Positions 24,211 through 33,067 of a stretch of 64,000 nucleotides of DNA are shown here, in pieces. The notes under the pieces were generated by a model. That model did no database searches. It saw nothing but the letters and a program-made list of their open reading frames with translations, and was not told the origin of the DNA. How positions within the stretch are numbered: the first letter of the stretch is position 1; the number at the start of each line of letters is the position of its first letter. The position numbers were made by a program, and so were the translations under genes. The stretch comes from DATJLY01 sp963773665 (GTDB lineage: Bacteria > Pseudomonadota > Alphaproteobacteria > ATCC43930 > CGMCC-115725), in contig CAVZBZ010000002.1 in assembly GCA_963773665.1 (NCBI GenBank), positions 186,001-250,000 of the forward strand. The letters are read 5' to 3'.

Positions 24211-24943
24211 GGAAGCCGCGACGATGCCGGTGCGCTATGGCTGGCGCTTGCGTCTCGGCATGATCATCCCCGCGGTCAACACCGAGGCCGAGCCGCAGAT
24301 CGAGGCGATGCTGCCGGAAGGCGTCACGCTGCACACGACGCGGCTCCGCATGATCGAGGACACGCCCGATCAGCTCCTGAGCCTGACCGAGCGCATCGAG
24401 GAGGGCGCAACGCACCTTGCCGACGCCGGGGTCGATCGCATCCTGTTCCATTGCACCGCGGTCACGACCTACTCGCCCGACATGGCGCAGCGCATCCGCG
24501 AGCGGATCGTGGCCGCGACCGGCCTTCCCGTCACGGTGACGGCGGACGCGGTCACATCCGCCTTGAAGGTGCTCGGCGCGCGGAAACTCATCATGATTAC
24601 GCCCTATGTCGCGGCGGTGAATGCGCGCGAGGCGGCCTTTCTCCGGCATAACGGCATCACCGTGCTGCGCGACTTCGCGGCGGAGCTCACCTACGCCAAG
24701 GATTTCCGCGCGATCGAGCCCTTCGCCTGGTACCGCCGGGCGATCGAGTGGCGCCATCCCGAGGCCGACGCCTATTTCCTGAGCTGCGCGCAGATGCGCA
24801 TCGCCGAGGTGATCGGGCTTTTGGAGCGCGATCTCGGCAAGCCCGTCGTCACGAGCAACCAGGCGGCCGCCTGGCATGCGCTCCGCGAAAGCGGCATCCA
24901 CGATCGGGTGCCGGGCTTCGGCACCTTGTTCGAGCGGAGCTGA
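24197..24943 (+). CDS. Maleate isomerase / arylmalonate decarboxylase family protein
   Basis: 248 aa of the Asp/Glu racemase-like superfamily, with the two cysteines expected of maleate isomerases: C86 (FHCTAVTTY) and C197 (FLSCAQMR). GMIIPAVNTEAEPQIEAMLP gives the family N-terminus with the conserved Asn (N28). Maleate isomerase makes fumarate from maleate at the end of nicotinate or gentisate-type routes; relatives decarboxylate arylmalonates. Adjacent oxygenase- and hydrolase-like genes favour a catabolic isomerase. Confidence 0.8.
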   Translation: MPKTEEAATMPVRYGWRLRLGMIIPAVNTEAEPQIEAMLPEGVTLHTTRLRMIEDTPDQLLSLTERIEEGATHLADAGVDRILFHCTAVTTYSPDMAQRIRERIVAATGLPVTVTADAVTSALKVLGARKLIMITPYVAAVNAREAAFLRHNGITVLRDFAAELTYAKDFRAIEPFAWYRRAIEWRHPEADAYFLSCAQMRIAEVIGLLERDLGKPVVTSNQAAAWHALRESGIHDRVPGFGTLFERS

Positions 24944-24947
24944 GGCG

Positions 24948-25746
24948 ATGGCGAGCGAGCGCATCGTCCGGTCTGGCGGCGCCGACCTCTTGGTGCGGAT
25001 CGACGGCGAGAAAGGCCCGTGGGTCGTCCTCCTCAACTCGCTCGCAACCGACCTCTCGATGTGGGAGCCGCAGGTGCCGGCGCTCGCCGCGCAGTTCCGC
25101 GTCTTGCGCTTCGACACGCGCGGCCACGGGCGCTCTTCGGCGCCGCAGCCGCCGTATACGATCGAACGTCCTGGCCGACGATTTCTTTGCCGTCATGAAA
25201 GACTGCGGCGCCAATCCCGCGCACGTCGTCGGATTGTCACTGGGAGGGGTCGTCGCGGCGGCCGCCGTGCTGCGCGATCCCACGGTCTTTGCGAGCCTTA
25301 CGATCTGCGATTCCCGCGTCGAGATGCCGGCCGAATTTCGCCAGGGCATCGACGACCGGAACCGCCTTGTCCGCGAACAGGGCATGGAGGCGGTCGTCGA
25401 TTTTTTCATCGAGCGCTGGTTCACGCGATCTGCCGCGGCCGATACGATCGCGAGCGTCAAGCGCATGATTCGCGGCACGAGCGTCGCGGGCTTCACCGGC
25501 TGTTCCGAGGCGCTCAAAGCGGCGCGGGTGCTCGATCGGCTCGCCGAGATTCGTCTCCCGTCCCTTTTCCTCGTCGGCGCCGAGGATGCGGCAGTGCCCC
25601 GCGCGGTGATGGTCGATCAGCAGATTCGCGTTCCGGGCTCCCGGTATGTCGAAATCCCCCGGGCCGGCCACCTCTCCAATCTCGAGCAGCCTGCGGCCTT
25701 CACCGAGGCGCTGCTGGCGTTCCTGCGGGCGGAACGCCGTCGCTAA
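24948..25746 (+). pseudogene. 3-oxoadipate enol-lactonase-like alpha/beta hydrolase, +1 frameshift
   Basis: The first ~73 residues follow the PcaD pattern (GADLLVRIDGEKGPWVVLLNSLATDLSMWEPQV, then RGHGRSSAPQPPYTIE). The frame then shifts at the CC of 25170-25171 (CGTCCTGGCC; CGTCTGGCC would restore it). LADDFFAVMKDCGANPAHVV and the nucleophile elbow GLSLGG follow in the new frame, with the catalytic-His region RAGHLSNLEQP near the end. All parts are present, so the enzyme would be ~265 aa if the base is an error. It is 4 bases after the isomerase gene and overlaps the convergent VOC gene by 4 bases. Confidence 0.8.
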
Positions 25747-26288
25747 TCTCGATCGTCGCGCTGCGTCTCAGGCGTGTTCTTGGCGGTCACGTCGCCCCGC
25801 GCGAAGAAATGGTCGTACCGGCCGCAGCCTTTGTCCTGGCCCTGGCCGACATACTGGAATTCCCAATAGTTGGCGTCGAGATCGCGGAAATAGAACGAGT
25901 AGCCGCCGTGATGCTCGGTGATCCGCGAGATCTGGTGGATGCCGTACCGGTCCTTGAGTTCGTGAGCGAGCGCGAGAGCGCGGTCAACCTCCTCGCGCGA
26001 GCCGAGATCGAGCCCCCAATGGTGCTGACGATCGACCGGCTTCACATGGTCGCCGACCTCGAGGCAGACGATCGAACAGTAGCCGCCCTTGCGCAAGAGC
26101 AGCCCGCGCTCGGTGTGCTGCACCACGTCGAAGCCCAAGAATTCCTCGTAGAACCGGCGCGACGCCTCGAGATTGCGGCATGTGATGGTGCCGTGCGAAA
26201 GCATCGTCGGCCGGTTGAGGGGCGCCCGCGCGGCGCCGGCGACGGGTGCCGGGGCGAGGGTGCTGTCGCTGGCTTGATCGCTGTCCAT
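25743..26288 (-). CDS. VOC family dioxygenase-like protein
   Basis: 181 aa. An extra ~28-residue polar N-terminus precedes a VOC domain with ligand candidates H32 (SHGTITCRN), H90 (QHHWGLDLG) and E143 (NYWEFQYVGQG). The two-half layout with FYFRDLDANYWEFQYV is like extradiol ring-cleavage and glyoxalase-type enzymes. It faces the catabolic genes convergently and may belong to the same pathway, but the reaction is unknown. Confidence 0.78.
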   Translation of the reverse strand: MDSDQASDSTLAPAPVAGAARAPLNRPTMLSHGTITCRNLEASRRFYEEFLGFDVVQHTERGLLLRKGGYCSIVCLEVGDHVKPVDRQHHWGLDLGSREEVDRALALAHELKDRYGIHQISRITEHHGGYSFYFRDLDANYWEFQYVGQGQDKGCGRYDHFFARGDVTAKNTPETQRDDRD

Positions 26289-26353
26289 GGGCTTCACGTC
26301 CGATCGCAGATTGTTGACGCCGATCTTATCCCATCGCCGGCCGGTCGCGCGAG

Positions 26354-27364
26354 TCAGCGCACGAACTCGTCGGTGTAGAGCCCGGCGAAGGATTTGAGCG
26401 CGCCATCGGGCTTTACGACGCCCGTCTCGATCTCGAATTTCTGCGAATTGGCGAGGACATTTTCGGTCATTGCCGGGGGCACCGGCGACGCGTCGCGATA
26501 TGCGGCGAACGCCGCCGCCAGCACGGATTCGGGTAGCTGCCGGAAGCGCGGCTGCAAAAGCGCAAGCGTCTCGTCCGGGTGATCGCGGATGAACTCCGTG
26601 GCGGCCTTGATGCCGCGTCCCATCATTTGGCACACGGCGCGCTTGTCGCGGCAGAGATCGGGGCGCGTCACGATGAGGCCGCCGCCGAACGGAACAAGCT
26701 CGGGGAAGTCGCCGCGCGGGACGCTGGCGATCGCGACGGCGTCGCCGCTGACCTCGACCGCGGTGGTCCACGGCACCGAGACGGAAAACCCGTCGATCGC
26801 CTGCGCCATGAGCGCCGCGGCCATGGTCGGCGACTGCATCGGCGCGACCGTTACGTCGCGCTCGGGATCGAGCCCGCCCTTGCGCGCGACATAGCGCAGA
26901 AAGCCGTGATTGACCGAATTGATGGCGTCAACCGCGAACTTGAGCCCGCGCATGCGCTGCGCGCGCTCGGCGAGCGGCGCCGATGGATCGAATCCGACGC
27001 GCTGGGCCACATCCTTGCGCAGCACGATCTCGTCCATCGGCCGGTCGGTGAGATTGGCGATCGCCATCATGCGCTGGCCGGCCAGCGCGGCGCGGATGAG
27101 GGTGCCGGCCGTGCTGCCGGAAAAGTCGATGCTGCCGGCGATGACGGCATTGATCGTGCCGACGCCGGCGATCTGCGAAACTTTCACGCTGAGGCCCTGT
27201 TTCGTCCAGAAGCCCTTGTCCTCGGCGACATAGATCGCGGTGAAGCCGGGCGTGAGCGACGGCAAGGCAAGCGTCGTTGCCTCCTCGGCGTGCGCCGCGG
27301 GTCCGAGCGCCAGCGGCCAGCCGGCGCATGTGAGAAGGAAGAAGCGCACCGGCAATCGAGACAT
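26354..27364 (-). CDS. ABC transporter substrate-binding protein (NMT1/SsuA/ThiY type)
   Basis: 336 aa. The start MSRLPVRFFLLTCAGWPLAL is a signal peptide, with GGAGG 6 bases upstream. The mature part follows the NMT1-like fold: TPGFTAIYVAEDKGFWTKQGL, then GVGTINAVIAGSIDFSGSTAGTLI. Such proteins bind organic anions such as sulfonates, pyrimidines, nitrilotriacetate-like or aromatic compounds. No permease or ATPase gene is nearby, so it must share a transporter encoded elsewhere. The position suggests it captures the substrate of the neighbouring catabolic genes. Confidence 0.85.
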   Translation of the reverse strand: MSRLPVRFFLLTCAGWPLALGPAAHAEEATTLALPSLTPGFTAIYVAEDKGFWTKQGLSVKVSQIAGVGTINAVIAGSIDFSGSTAGTLIRAALAGQRMMAIANLTDRPMDEIVLRKDVAQRVGFDPSAPLAERAQRMRGLKFAVDAINSVNHGFLRYVARKGGLDPERDVTVAPMQSPTMAAALMAQAIDGFSVSVPWTTAVEVSGDAVAIASVPRGDFPELVPFGGGLIVTRPDLCRDKRAVCQMMGRGIKAATEFIRDHPDETLALLQPRFRQLPESVLAAAFAAYRDASPVPPAMTENVLANSQKFEIETGVVKPDGALKSFAGLYTDEFVR

Positions 27365-27496
27365 GGCTTCCTCCGGTATGTCTGTTGATGGCACCGCCCA
27401 GAAGATCCGGGCGGCACCACAAAGGTCCGCTCGCGTTTCTGAAGCGGGTGCGATTGGCGCGCGCGCCACTGCGAGACGCAACGGTCTAGCGAATAG

Positions 27497-27880
27497 TCAT
27501 TGAGCCGGCAGGATGCTGCGCAAGGCCTGAATGAGACGTTCCGGCCGACATGGCTTCTGCAGGCGCAGCGCCCCGGAAAAAGCACTGTGCTGTTGGTCGG
27601 GCGAATAACCTGACAGGATGATAAAAGGCAGTCCGCGTGCCGTCAGCGCCGATGCAGCGGGGCCGACATGTACGCCCGCCAGATTGGTGTCGAGTATGGC
27701 AGCATCGCAGACGCCGCTTTCTATGATCGCGAGCGCCTTTTCAAGTCTTGCCGCTACGCCAGCTATCTCGAAACCGGCTTCGATGAGTAACTCTTCGAGG
27801 GTGAATGCGAGCACCGGCTCGTCCTCGACAATGAGGACGCGCCGATGCGGGTTATCCAGCATCGCTGTGCGCGGGCTCAT
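27497..27880 (-). CDS. Single-domain response regulator (receiver only)
   Basis: 127 aa, a lone REC domain: acidic pocket VEDEP, phospho-acceptor in AAILDTNLAG, switch residue in FIILSGYS and lysine in LQKPCRP. There is no DNA-binding output. Its ATG overlaps the stop of the upstream HWE kinase gene (TGATG), so the two form a pair. Receivers like this are common partners of HWE kinases in Rhizobiales and may act by protein contact or as a phosphate sink. Confidence 0.88.
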   Translation of the reverse strand: MSPRTAMLDNPHRRVLIVEDEPVLAFTLEELLIEAGFEIAGVAARLEKALAIIESGVCDAAILDTNLAGVHVGPAASALTARGLPFIILSGYSPDQQHSAFSGALRLQKPCRPERLIQALRSILPAQ

Positions 27881-29413
27881 CAAAATCCCGCTTCGGCTGA
27901 CGCCAACGCATTCTCCGCCGGCGCGCTCAAGTGCCACGAGAGCCCGGTCTCTCGAAAGACGATCTCGGCGAAGCCCTCGACTGCCGCCTCCGCCATGCGT
28001 CCGATGACTATTTGGCCGAAGCCCTTCCGGGTGGGCGCCGCCACCTTGGGGCCGCCATCTTCCAGCCAGGACATCGAAAACGCCGGCTTGGCGGCAGCGG
28101 TGACTTGCCAGGCGATGCGCACATGCCCATCGTGGTTTGAGAGCGCCCCGTACTTGACGGCGTTGGTGGCGAGTTCATGCAGCGCCATGCCGATGCCCTG
28201 GGCGGCGGTCATCGTCAGTCGCGCGCGTGGGCCCTCGATCAGCACGCGCGTGCCAATCAGATCCTTGAAATGGGCGAGCTGGGCCTCGACGAGGTCCGCT
28301 ACCTCGACGCCCTGCCATTGGTTTCTGACCAGCAGGTCCTGGCCGGCGGCGAGCCCGTCGATGCGGTCGGACAGGCGCGCAGCAAAGGTTGCCGGATCGC
28401 CGTACTTCGCGGTTTGATCGGCAATGGCCTGCACCACGGCGAGCAGGTTTTTGGCGCGATGATTGACCTCGGCCATGAGCAGCTTAACGTGCTCCTCGGT
28501 TCGCTTGCGTTCGGTGATGTCGCGGATGTTGCACTGAATGACGGGGAAGCCGTTTTCATCATAAAGGTTGGCCACGACTTCAACTTCCTGATAGTGTCCC
28601 CCCTGGCTTTCGAGCGGCAGGTTTTCGTAACGCACCTGGTTCGTCCGCTTCAGATTCCGGACCATTTCCTGGCTCGCGGCTTCGTCTTTGAGCAGGCCGA
28701 TCTCAAAGAGTTCCTTGCCGACCAGCTGGTTGTGCGCGTAGCCCAGCATCTGCGTCATGAACGGATTGGCATCGATGATTTTGCGCGAGCCGGGGTCGAG
28801 GATGAGAACCCCGTCGTGCGCCGTTTCAAAGAGACGGCGGTAGCGTATTTCCGAAACCAGCACGATATCCTCGTGCTGCTTGCGCATGGTCACGTCGCGG
28901 ATGACGGCGAGCACGCCGGGCGGCTGTCCGGCAAACTCTTGCAGCACCGTAATGCCTGACTCGACGTTCAGCTCGCGGCCATCGTGCCGGACGTGAATGT
29001 TTTCGCCGCGCCATTCGCCGCGCTCGCGCAGGGCGGTCGTCGCGGCGGCTTCGTCTTCGGGACGCAGCCATCGCAATTCATAGATCGTTCAACCGAGTTC
29101 GTCCGAGAGCCCCGGACGCGGTGACGCCATATAGCCGTTCGGCGGCGGCATTGAGATAGATGATGCGACCTTCGTTATCGAAGGCGATGACGGCATCGCT
29201 GACCTGCGCCAGCATTTCGCCACGAAAGCGGTACGTTTCGGCGTCCAGGCCTTGCAGCGTGAAGACCTGCGGACCGGCGGCGCTCTCGACCACGAGCGCA
29301 TCCACTTCGCCGCTCCGAATCGCACAGAGCGTTTCCTCCGCCTCCTTCAGCCGCCCGCGCAGCTCGGCGTTTTCTGCGAGAAGTGTCGTTCTGGGGGACG
29401 ATTTCCTGAGCAA
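27880..29413 (-). pseudogene. PAS-PAS HWE-type histidine kinase, split by a frame break
   Basis: The main part (27880-29076) has a PAS domain with RDVT, a second PAS (RYRRLFETAHDGVLILDPG), and an HWE/HisKA_2 core with the phospho-His motif EVNHRAKNLLAVVQAIADQ and an ATPase domain (MALHELATNAVKYGALS). The N-terminal part (29078-29413) is the start of the same protein (ENAELRGRLKEAEETLCAIRSGEVDALVV and a first PAS), ending at GRTRLNDL-stop. YELRWLRPEDE continues one frame over, with a net +1 shift near 29078-29088. A second possible slip lies near 29382, where LTRLAQEIVPQND precedes in another frame. It sits 6 bases after kaiB. Confidence 0.75.
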
Positions 29414-29419
29414 GGCGGG

Positions 29420-29791
29420 TCAGCGTTTTCTTGCTGACGACGCCTGCTCCGCCGACTCGCGAAGATCGAGCCCGAGCACGATGCGTTCGGACTGCGACAT
29501 ATCGCCAATGAACCGGCGAAGGGGCAGCGGCAACTTTTTGATCAGCGTCGGCGTGGCGATAATCTGCTCGCCTTCGGCAAGCATCGGGTGTTCGGAGATG
29601 TCCACGACTTCTAGGTCGTAGCGTCCTTCCAGATGCTCCTCGCAAATCTTGCGGATGTTTGAGATCGCCCGCGCGGAACGCGGCGTGGAGCCAGTGATAT
29701 AGAGTCGCAGGACATAGAGGGCGGCAGCGTGCCTCGCGGCGGCGGCTTCGATCGAGTAAGCCTCGGCTGAGGGAGGGGCGTTCTTTTTCAT
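29420..29791 (-). CDS. kaiB: KaiB-like protein (copy 1)
   Basis: 123 aa, with the KaiB thioredoxin-like core: LYVLRLYITGSTPRSARAIS, then YDLEVVDISEHPMLAEGEQI, IATPTLIKKLP and FIGDMSQSERIVLGLDL. There is an N-terminal extension of ~25 residues rich in Ala and a basic C-terminal tail. KaiB switches fold to bind phosphorylated KaiC in cyanobacteria; in heterotrophs its role is usually stress or timing related. It lies 6 bases after the second kaiB-like gene. The sequence differs from copy 2 enough that the two probably have distinct partners. Confidence 0.88.
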   Translation of the reverse strand: MKKNAPPSAEAYSIEAAAARHAAALYVLRLYITGSTPRSARAISNIRKICEEHLEGRYDLEVVDISEHPMLAEGEQIIATPTLIKKLPLPLRRFIGDMSQSERIVLGLDLRESAEQASSARKR

Positions 29792-29797
29792 GAAACG

Positions 29798-30124
29798 TCA
29801 GGCCCCAACCGGCTGTAAATCAAGTCCGACGAGCACGCGTTGTTCGTTGGAAAGGTCGCCGATGATTTTCTTGATCGGCTCAGGCAGGCGCCGCACGAGC
29901 GTCGGCACGGCGAGAATCTGATCGCCAGCGGCGAGCTTTGGGGTCTTCGTCAGGTCGATGACCTCGATGCAATACTGCCCAGCGAGGTGTGTGTCGCAGA
30001 TACGTTGGAGATTGGCGAAGGCCGTAAGCGATTTCGCGGTCTGGCCGGCAATGTAGAGGCGCAGTTGGAACGCGGGCGTGGCGCCCGTTTGCCGATGAAT
30101 CGTTGGCGATGCGGGTGCTCTCAT
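29798..30124 (-). CDS. kaiB: KaiB-like protein (copy 2)
   Basis: 108 aa, the copy closer to canonical KaiB: FQLRLYIAGQTAKSLTAFANL, DQILAVPTLVRRLPEPIKK, and IIGDLSNEQRVLVGLDL, which holds the Gly-Asp region implicated in fold switching. Its start ATG overlaps the kaiC stop (ATGA), so it is produced together with KaiC. Direct kaiC partner by position. Confidence 0.9.
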   Translation of the reverse strand: MRAPASPTIHRQTGATPAFQLRLYIAGQTAKSLTAFANLQRICDTHLAGQYCIEVIDLTKTPKLAAGDQILAVPTLVRRLPEPIKKIIGDLSNEQRVLVGLDLQPVGA

Positions 30125-31878
30125 CGTTTGCCTTTCGCCCCGCCGGAACCGTTGGTCGCACCGCCGCGGCGTTGCGCCATGGCATCGGCGTTTTGGTGCG
30201 TGGCGTTTTCCTGCAAAGTCTCTTGCGCAATGGCGAAGTGCACCTCCTCGGACTCCGCCTGCGCTTCGGCCTGCAGCGCGACGATCTGCGCTTCGATCGC
30301 CTTTCGTTTGCTGGCAAGCTGCCGCAGCTTGCGCTGGTGATCTTGCCCGCGCAGCGTGGTCGCCGCGCGCTCCTGCGCTTCCTGCGCGATGCGTGCGCTG
30401 CCGGTCAGCACGCGATCGTCGCCGAGATACACATCCACCAGGTCGATCCCCTTGTCGCTTAGGACAAACTCGCGCACTTGATTCGAGTGCGCCATGCCGC
30501 GCGATTTCCGTACGAAGATCGTACGGTTGCGCTCGCCGGTGAACTCGACATTTCGCAGCAGCAGCCAAGTATCCATGAGCGAGGACACGCCAAGCTGCGA
30601 ATCCTCCGGCGCCGACGTGGCATCTCCCCCGCTGGTCAGGCTGGTAAAGACCGCAGTGATCTGCTCCTTCTTCAAAAAGTCGATGAGCCGCATGAGCGTA
30701 GGCTTCACCTCGGTATCGTCGTACGCCATTGTGAGATTGCTGATCGGATCGACGGCGACCACGCTCGGGCGGAGAGTGCGGACCAGGTCGTGCATCATCA
30801 CCAAATTCTGCTCCAGCCCCTGCAGCGTCGGGCGGGACGAGTGAATTTCGAGCAGCCCCCTTTTTATCCACGGCTCGAGGTCGATCCCGACGGAGCGCAT
30901 GTTGCGCACGATCTGCGCGGTGGATTCCTCGTAGGCGAAAAACAGGGCCCGCTCGCCGCGTCGGCACGTAGTTTCGACAAGCTTCGCGGCGATGCTGCTC
31001 TTGCCAGTGCCGGGCGAACCGGAGACGAGCACGCTGCTGCCGCGAAAGACGCCTTGGCCGCCCAACATCTCGTCCAGGCGCGCGATGCCCATGGGGACGC
31101 GCTGCACGGAGACTTGGTGATTGAGTTGCAGCGAAGTGATCGGCAGCACAGAGAATCCTTGCGCGCCGATGAGGAAAGGGTATTCGTTCATGCCGTGGGC
31201 CGTGCCGCGATATTTCAGCACGCGAAGCCGACGGGTGGAAATTTGCTCTTGGATGCGCTGGTCGAGGACGATCACGCAGTCGGCCACGTATTCCTCAAGG
31301 CCGTAGCGTGTGATCGCATTCCCCTCACCCTTCTCTCCGGTGATGATCGCTGTCATCCCGCGATCCTTCAGCCAGCGGAAAAGGCGCCGCAGCTCCGCGC
31401 GGAGAACGGCGTTATTCGGTATGCCGGCGAAGAGCGCCTCGACTGTGTCGAGCACCACGCGTTTGGCGCCGATGGAATCGATCGCGTATCCGAGCCGAAT
31501 GAAGAGCCCTTCGAGATCGTATTCGCCGGTCTCCTCGATCTCGCTGCGCTCGACGCGGACATGGTCGAGCACGATCTTTTTCTGCGCCGCGAGCTTCTTC
31601 AGATCGAAGCCGAGCGAGCGGACGTTGGCTGTGAGTTCCGCGGCATTTTCCTCGAACATCATGAACACGCCGGGCTCGCCAAATTGGGTCGCCCCGCGGA
31701 CGAGGAATTCCATGGCGAGCATCGTCTTGCCAGACCCCGCGGTGCCGCATACGAGCGTGGGCCGCCCCGCAGGTAACCCGCCGCCGGTTATTTCGTCGAG
31801 TCCCTCAATTCCGGTGGGGGCTCTGGAAAGCGTGGGGAGGCTTTCGCTCGGCTTTTTTCTCATTTGGCCGCCATTCAT
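30121..31878 (-). CDS. kaiC: KaiC family ATPase/autokinase (KaiC2-like)
   Basis: 585 aa from ATG 31878 (ATG 31863 is an alternative; a TTG at 31899 would add 7). Two RecA-like domains: CI with Walker A CGTAGSGKT (44-52) and paired Glu (MFEEN), and CII with SGSPGTGKS (286-294) and YEES. The autophosphorylation site aligned to S431/T432 of Synechococcus KaiC is Ser-Ser here (GVSSLMDT, S432/S433), the type seen in KaiC2-like proteins. After about residue 500 a long charged helix (RKLRQLASKRKAIEAQIVAL) and Gly-rich tail replace the usual A-loop end. KaiA is absent. It heads an operon with two kaiB genes and a kinase. Confidence 0.9.
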   Translation of the reverse strand: MNGGQMRKKPSESLPTLSRAPTGIEGLDEITGGGLPAGRPTLVCGTAGSGKTMLAMEFLVRGATQFGEPGVFMMFEENAAELTANVRSLGFDLKKLAAQKKIVLDHVRVERSEIEETGEYDLEGLFIRLGYAIDSIGAKRVVLDTVEALFAGIPNNAVLRAELRRLFRWLKDRGMTAIITGEKGEGNAITRYGLEEYVADCVIVLDQRIQEQISTRRLRVLKYRGTAHGMNEYPFLIGAQGFSVLPITSLQLNHQVSVQRVPMGIARLDEMLGGQGVFRGSSVLVSGSPGTGKSSIAAKLVETTCRRGERALFFAYEESTAQIVRNMRSVGIDLEPWIKRGLLEIHSSRPTLQGLEQNLVMMHDLVRTLRPSVVAVDPISNLTMAYDDTEVKPTLMRLIDFLKKEQITAVFTSLTSGGDATSAPEDSQLGVSSLMDTWLLLRNVEFTGERNRTIFVRKSRGMAHSNQVREFVLSDKGIDLVDVYLGDDRVLTGSARIAQEAQERAATTLRGQDHQRKLRQLASKRKAIEAQIVALQAEAQAESEEVHFAIAQETLQENATHQNADAMAQRRGGATNGSGGAKGKR

Positions 31879-32184
31879 TGAATCAAGCGGGTCGCGCAAT
31901 CATCGCGACCGCCGGTTCTGCTTGTAGATGCGCGCGCTGCAGCGACAGGGTGAATAGGCGCCGAGATATTCGAATTTGGGGCCAGGAAACGTGATTTCGA
32001 GCGCGGGAACAAGGTTCGGAAAATACTCAGGCCCGATCGGCGCAAGGAAACATACCGGGAACGGCTGGCTCCGTGCCCTGGTACTGCTGCGGCCGGAAAA
32101 CCGGTCGAGGCTGTTGCGACCGTCAGATGTCGCCTATTGGCACTCGCAAGCGGGCGCGTGCAGGGCCGTTTGTAAGCACGCGAC
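31879..32184 (-). pseudogene. 306-bp gap; possible C-terminal gene fragment (31900-32133)
   Basis: No complete gene was found. On the minus strand a 77-codon open stretch (bounded by TAG at 32134-32136, stop TGA 31900-31902) reads PFPVCFLAPIGPEYFPNLVP and continues through a GPKFEYLGAYSP segment, which looks protein-like, but it has no ATG or GTG start and I do not recognise the family. Around 32128-32150 (ATGTCGCCTATTGGCACTCG) the sequence resembles a short intergenic repeat frequent in Bradyrhizobium-like genomes (from memory). The region also holds the kaiC promoter and leader, not resolved. Confidence 0.3.
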
Positions 32185-33024
32185 CTAGCGCCGCTCGCGC
32201 TTTTCCTCTTTCACCGCCGCGTGGTATTTGCGGCGGACCTCGGCGAGATCGACCTTCGGCTTCGGGTAGGACATCGGCAGCGCTTCGACCGCATCGGCGA
32301 TGATCTGCGAGATGGCGAGGTTGCGGAACCATTTGTGGTTCGCGGGGATGACGAACCACGGCGCGCGCTCGGCGCTGGTGGCGGCGAGCGCCTCTTCGAA
32401 GGCGCGCATGTAATCGTCCCAGAACGCGCGCTCGGCGTAATCGGCCTCGCTGATCTTCCAGTTGCGGTGCGGATCATCGAGCCGGTCGGCGAAGCGCGAA
32501 AGCTGCTCCTCCTTGCTGATGTGCAGAAAGAATTTGAGGATGAGCGTGTTCGCGTCGACAAGATTTTCCTCGAACGCGCGGATCCGGGCATAGCGCGTCT
32601 CGCACGCCCCCTTGTCGATGAGCTTGTGGACGCGCGGATAGAGCACGTCCTCGTAGTGCGAGCGGTTGAAGATCGCGAACTCGCCTTTGCCCGGCGTGTG
32701 CGGATGGATGCGCCACAAGAAATCGTGATCCGCCTCGTCCGCCGTCGGCGCCCGAAAACTTACGACCTTGGCGCCGTGCGGATTGAGGACGCTCAGCACG
32801 TGGTTGACGACGCCGTCCTTGCCGCCGGCGTCCACCGCCTGAAGCACGATCAGGACCGAGTGCTTGTGCGCGGCCCAGAGCAGCGGCTGGCGCTTTGCCA
32901 GTTGCTGGCGATATTGCTCGGTCTCGTCCTTGGCCGCCGGTTCGGCTTCCTTGAAGCCGGGATCGATGTCGGCGAGGCGTACGCGATGGCCGGGCTTGAC
33001 GAGGAATCTCTCGCGATAGCGCAT
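32185..33024 (-). CDS. Polyphosphate kinase 2 family protein
   Basis: 279 aa, single PPK2 domain. Walker A-like DAGGKDG (65-71), lid FNRSHYEDVL with preceding HPHTPGKGEFAIF, and FFLHISKEEQ. It transfers phosphate between polyphosphate and nucleotides. Single-domain class I or III enzymes such as this phosphorylate NDP, or NMP and NDP; the exact class is not certain. It lies 43 bases from the divergent membrane gene. It could supply ATP from polyphosphate near the Kai and ATPase clusters, but no operon link exists. Confidence 0.88.
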   Translation of the reverse strand: MRYRERFLVKPGHRVRLADIDPGFKEAEPAAKDETEQYRQQLAKRQPLLWAAHKHSVLIVLQAVDAGGKDGVVNHVLSVLNPHGAKVVSFRAPTADEADHDFLWRIHPHTPGKGEFAIFNRSHYEDVLYPRVHKLIDKGACETRYARIRAFEENLVDANTLILKFFLHISKEEQLSRFADRLDDPHRNWKISEADYAERAFWDDYMRAFEEALAATSAERAPWFVIPANHKWFRNLAISQIIADAVEALPMSYPKPKVDLAEVRRKYHAAVKEEKRERR

Positions 33025-33067
33025 GGCGCCGATTGTAATGAAACCGCAATGGAATGAAACTGGCGCC

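Noticed and set aside
29420..30124. Duplicate KaiB genes as one fusion
   Set aside because: Each has its own start and stop, with 6 bases between them.
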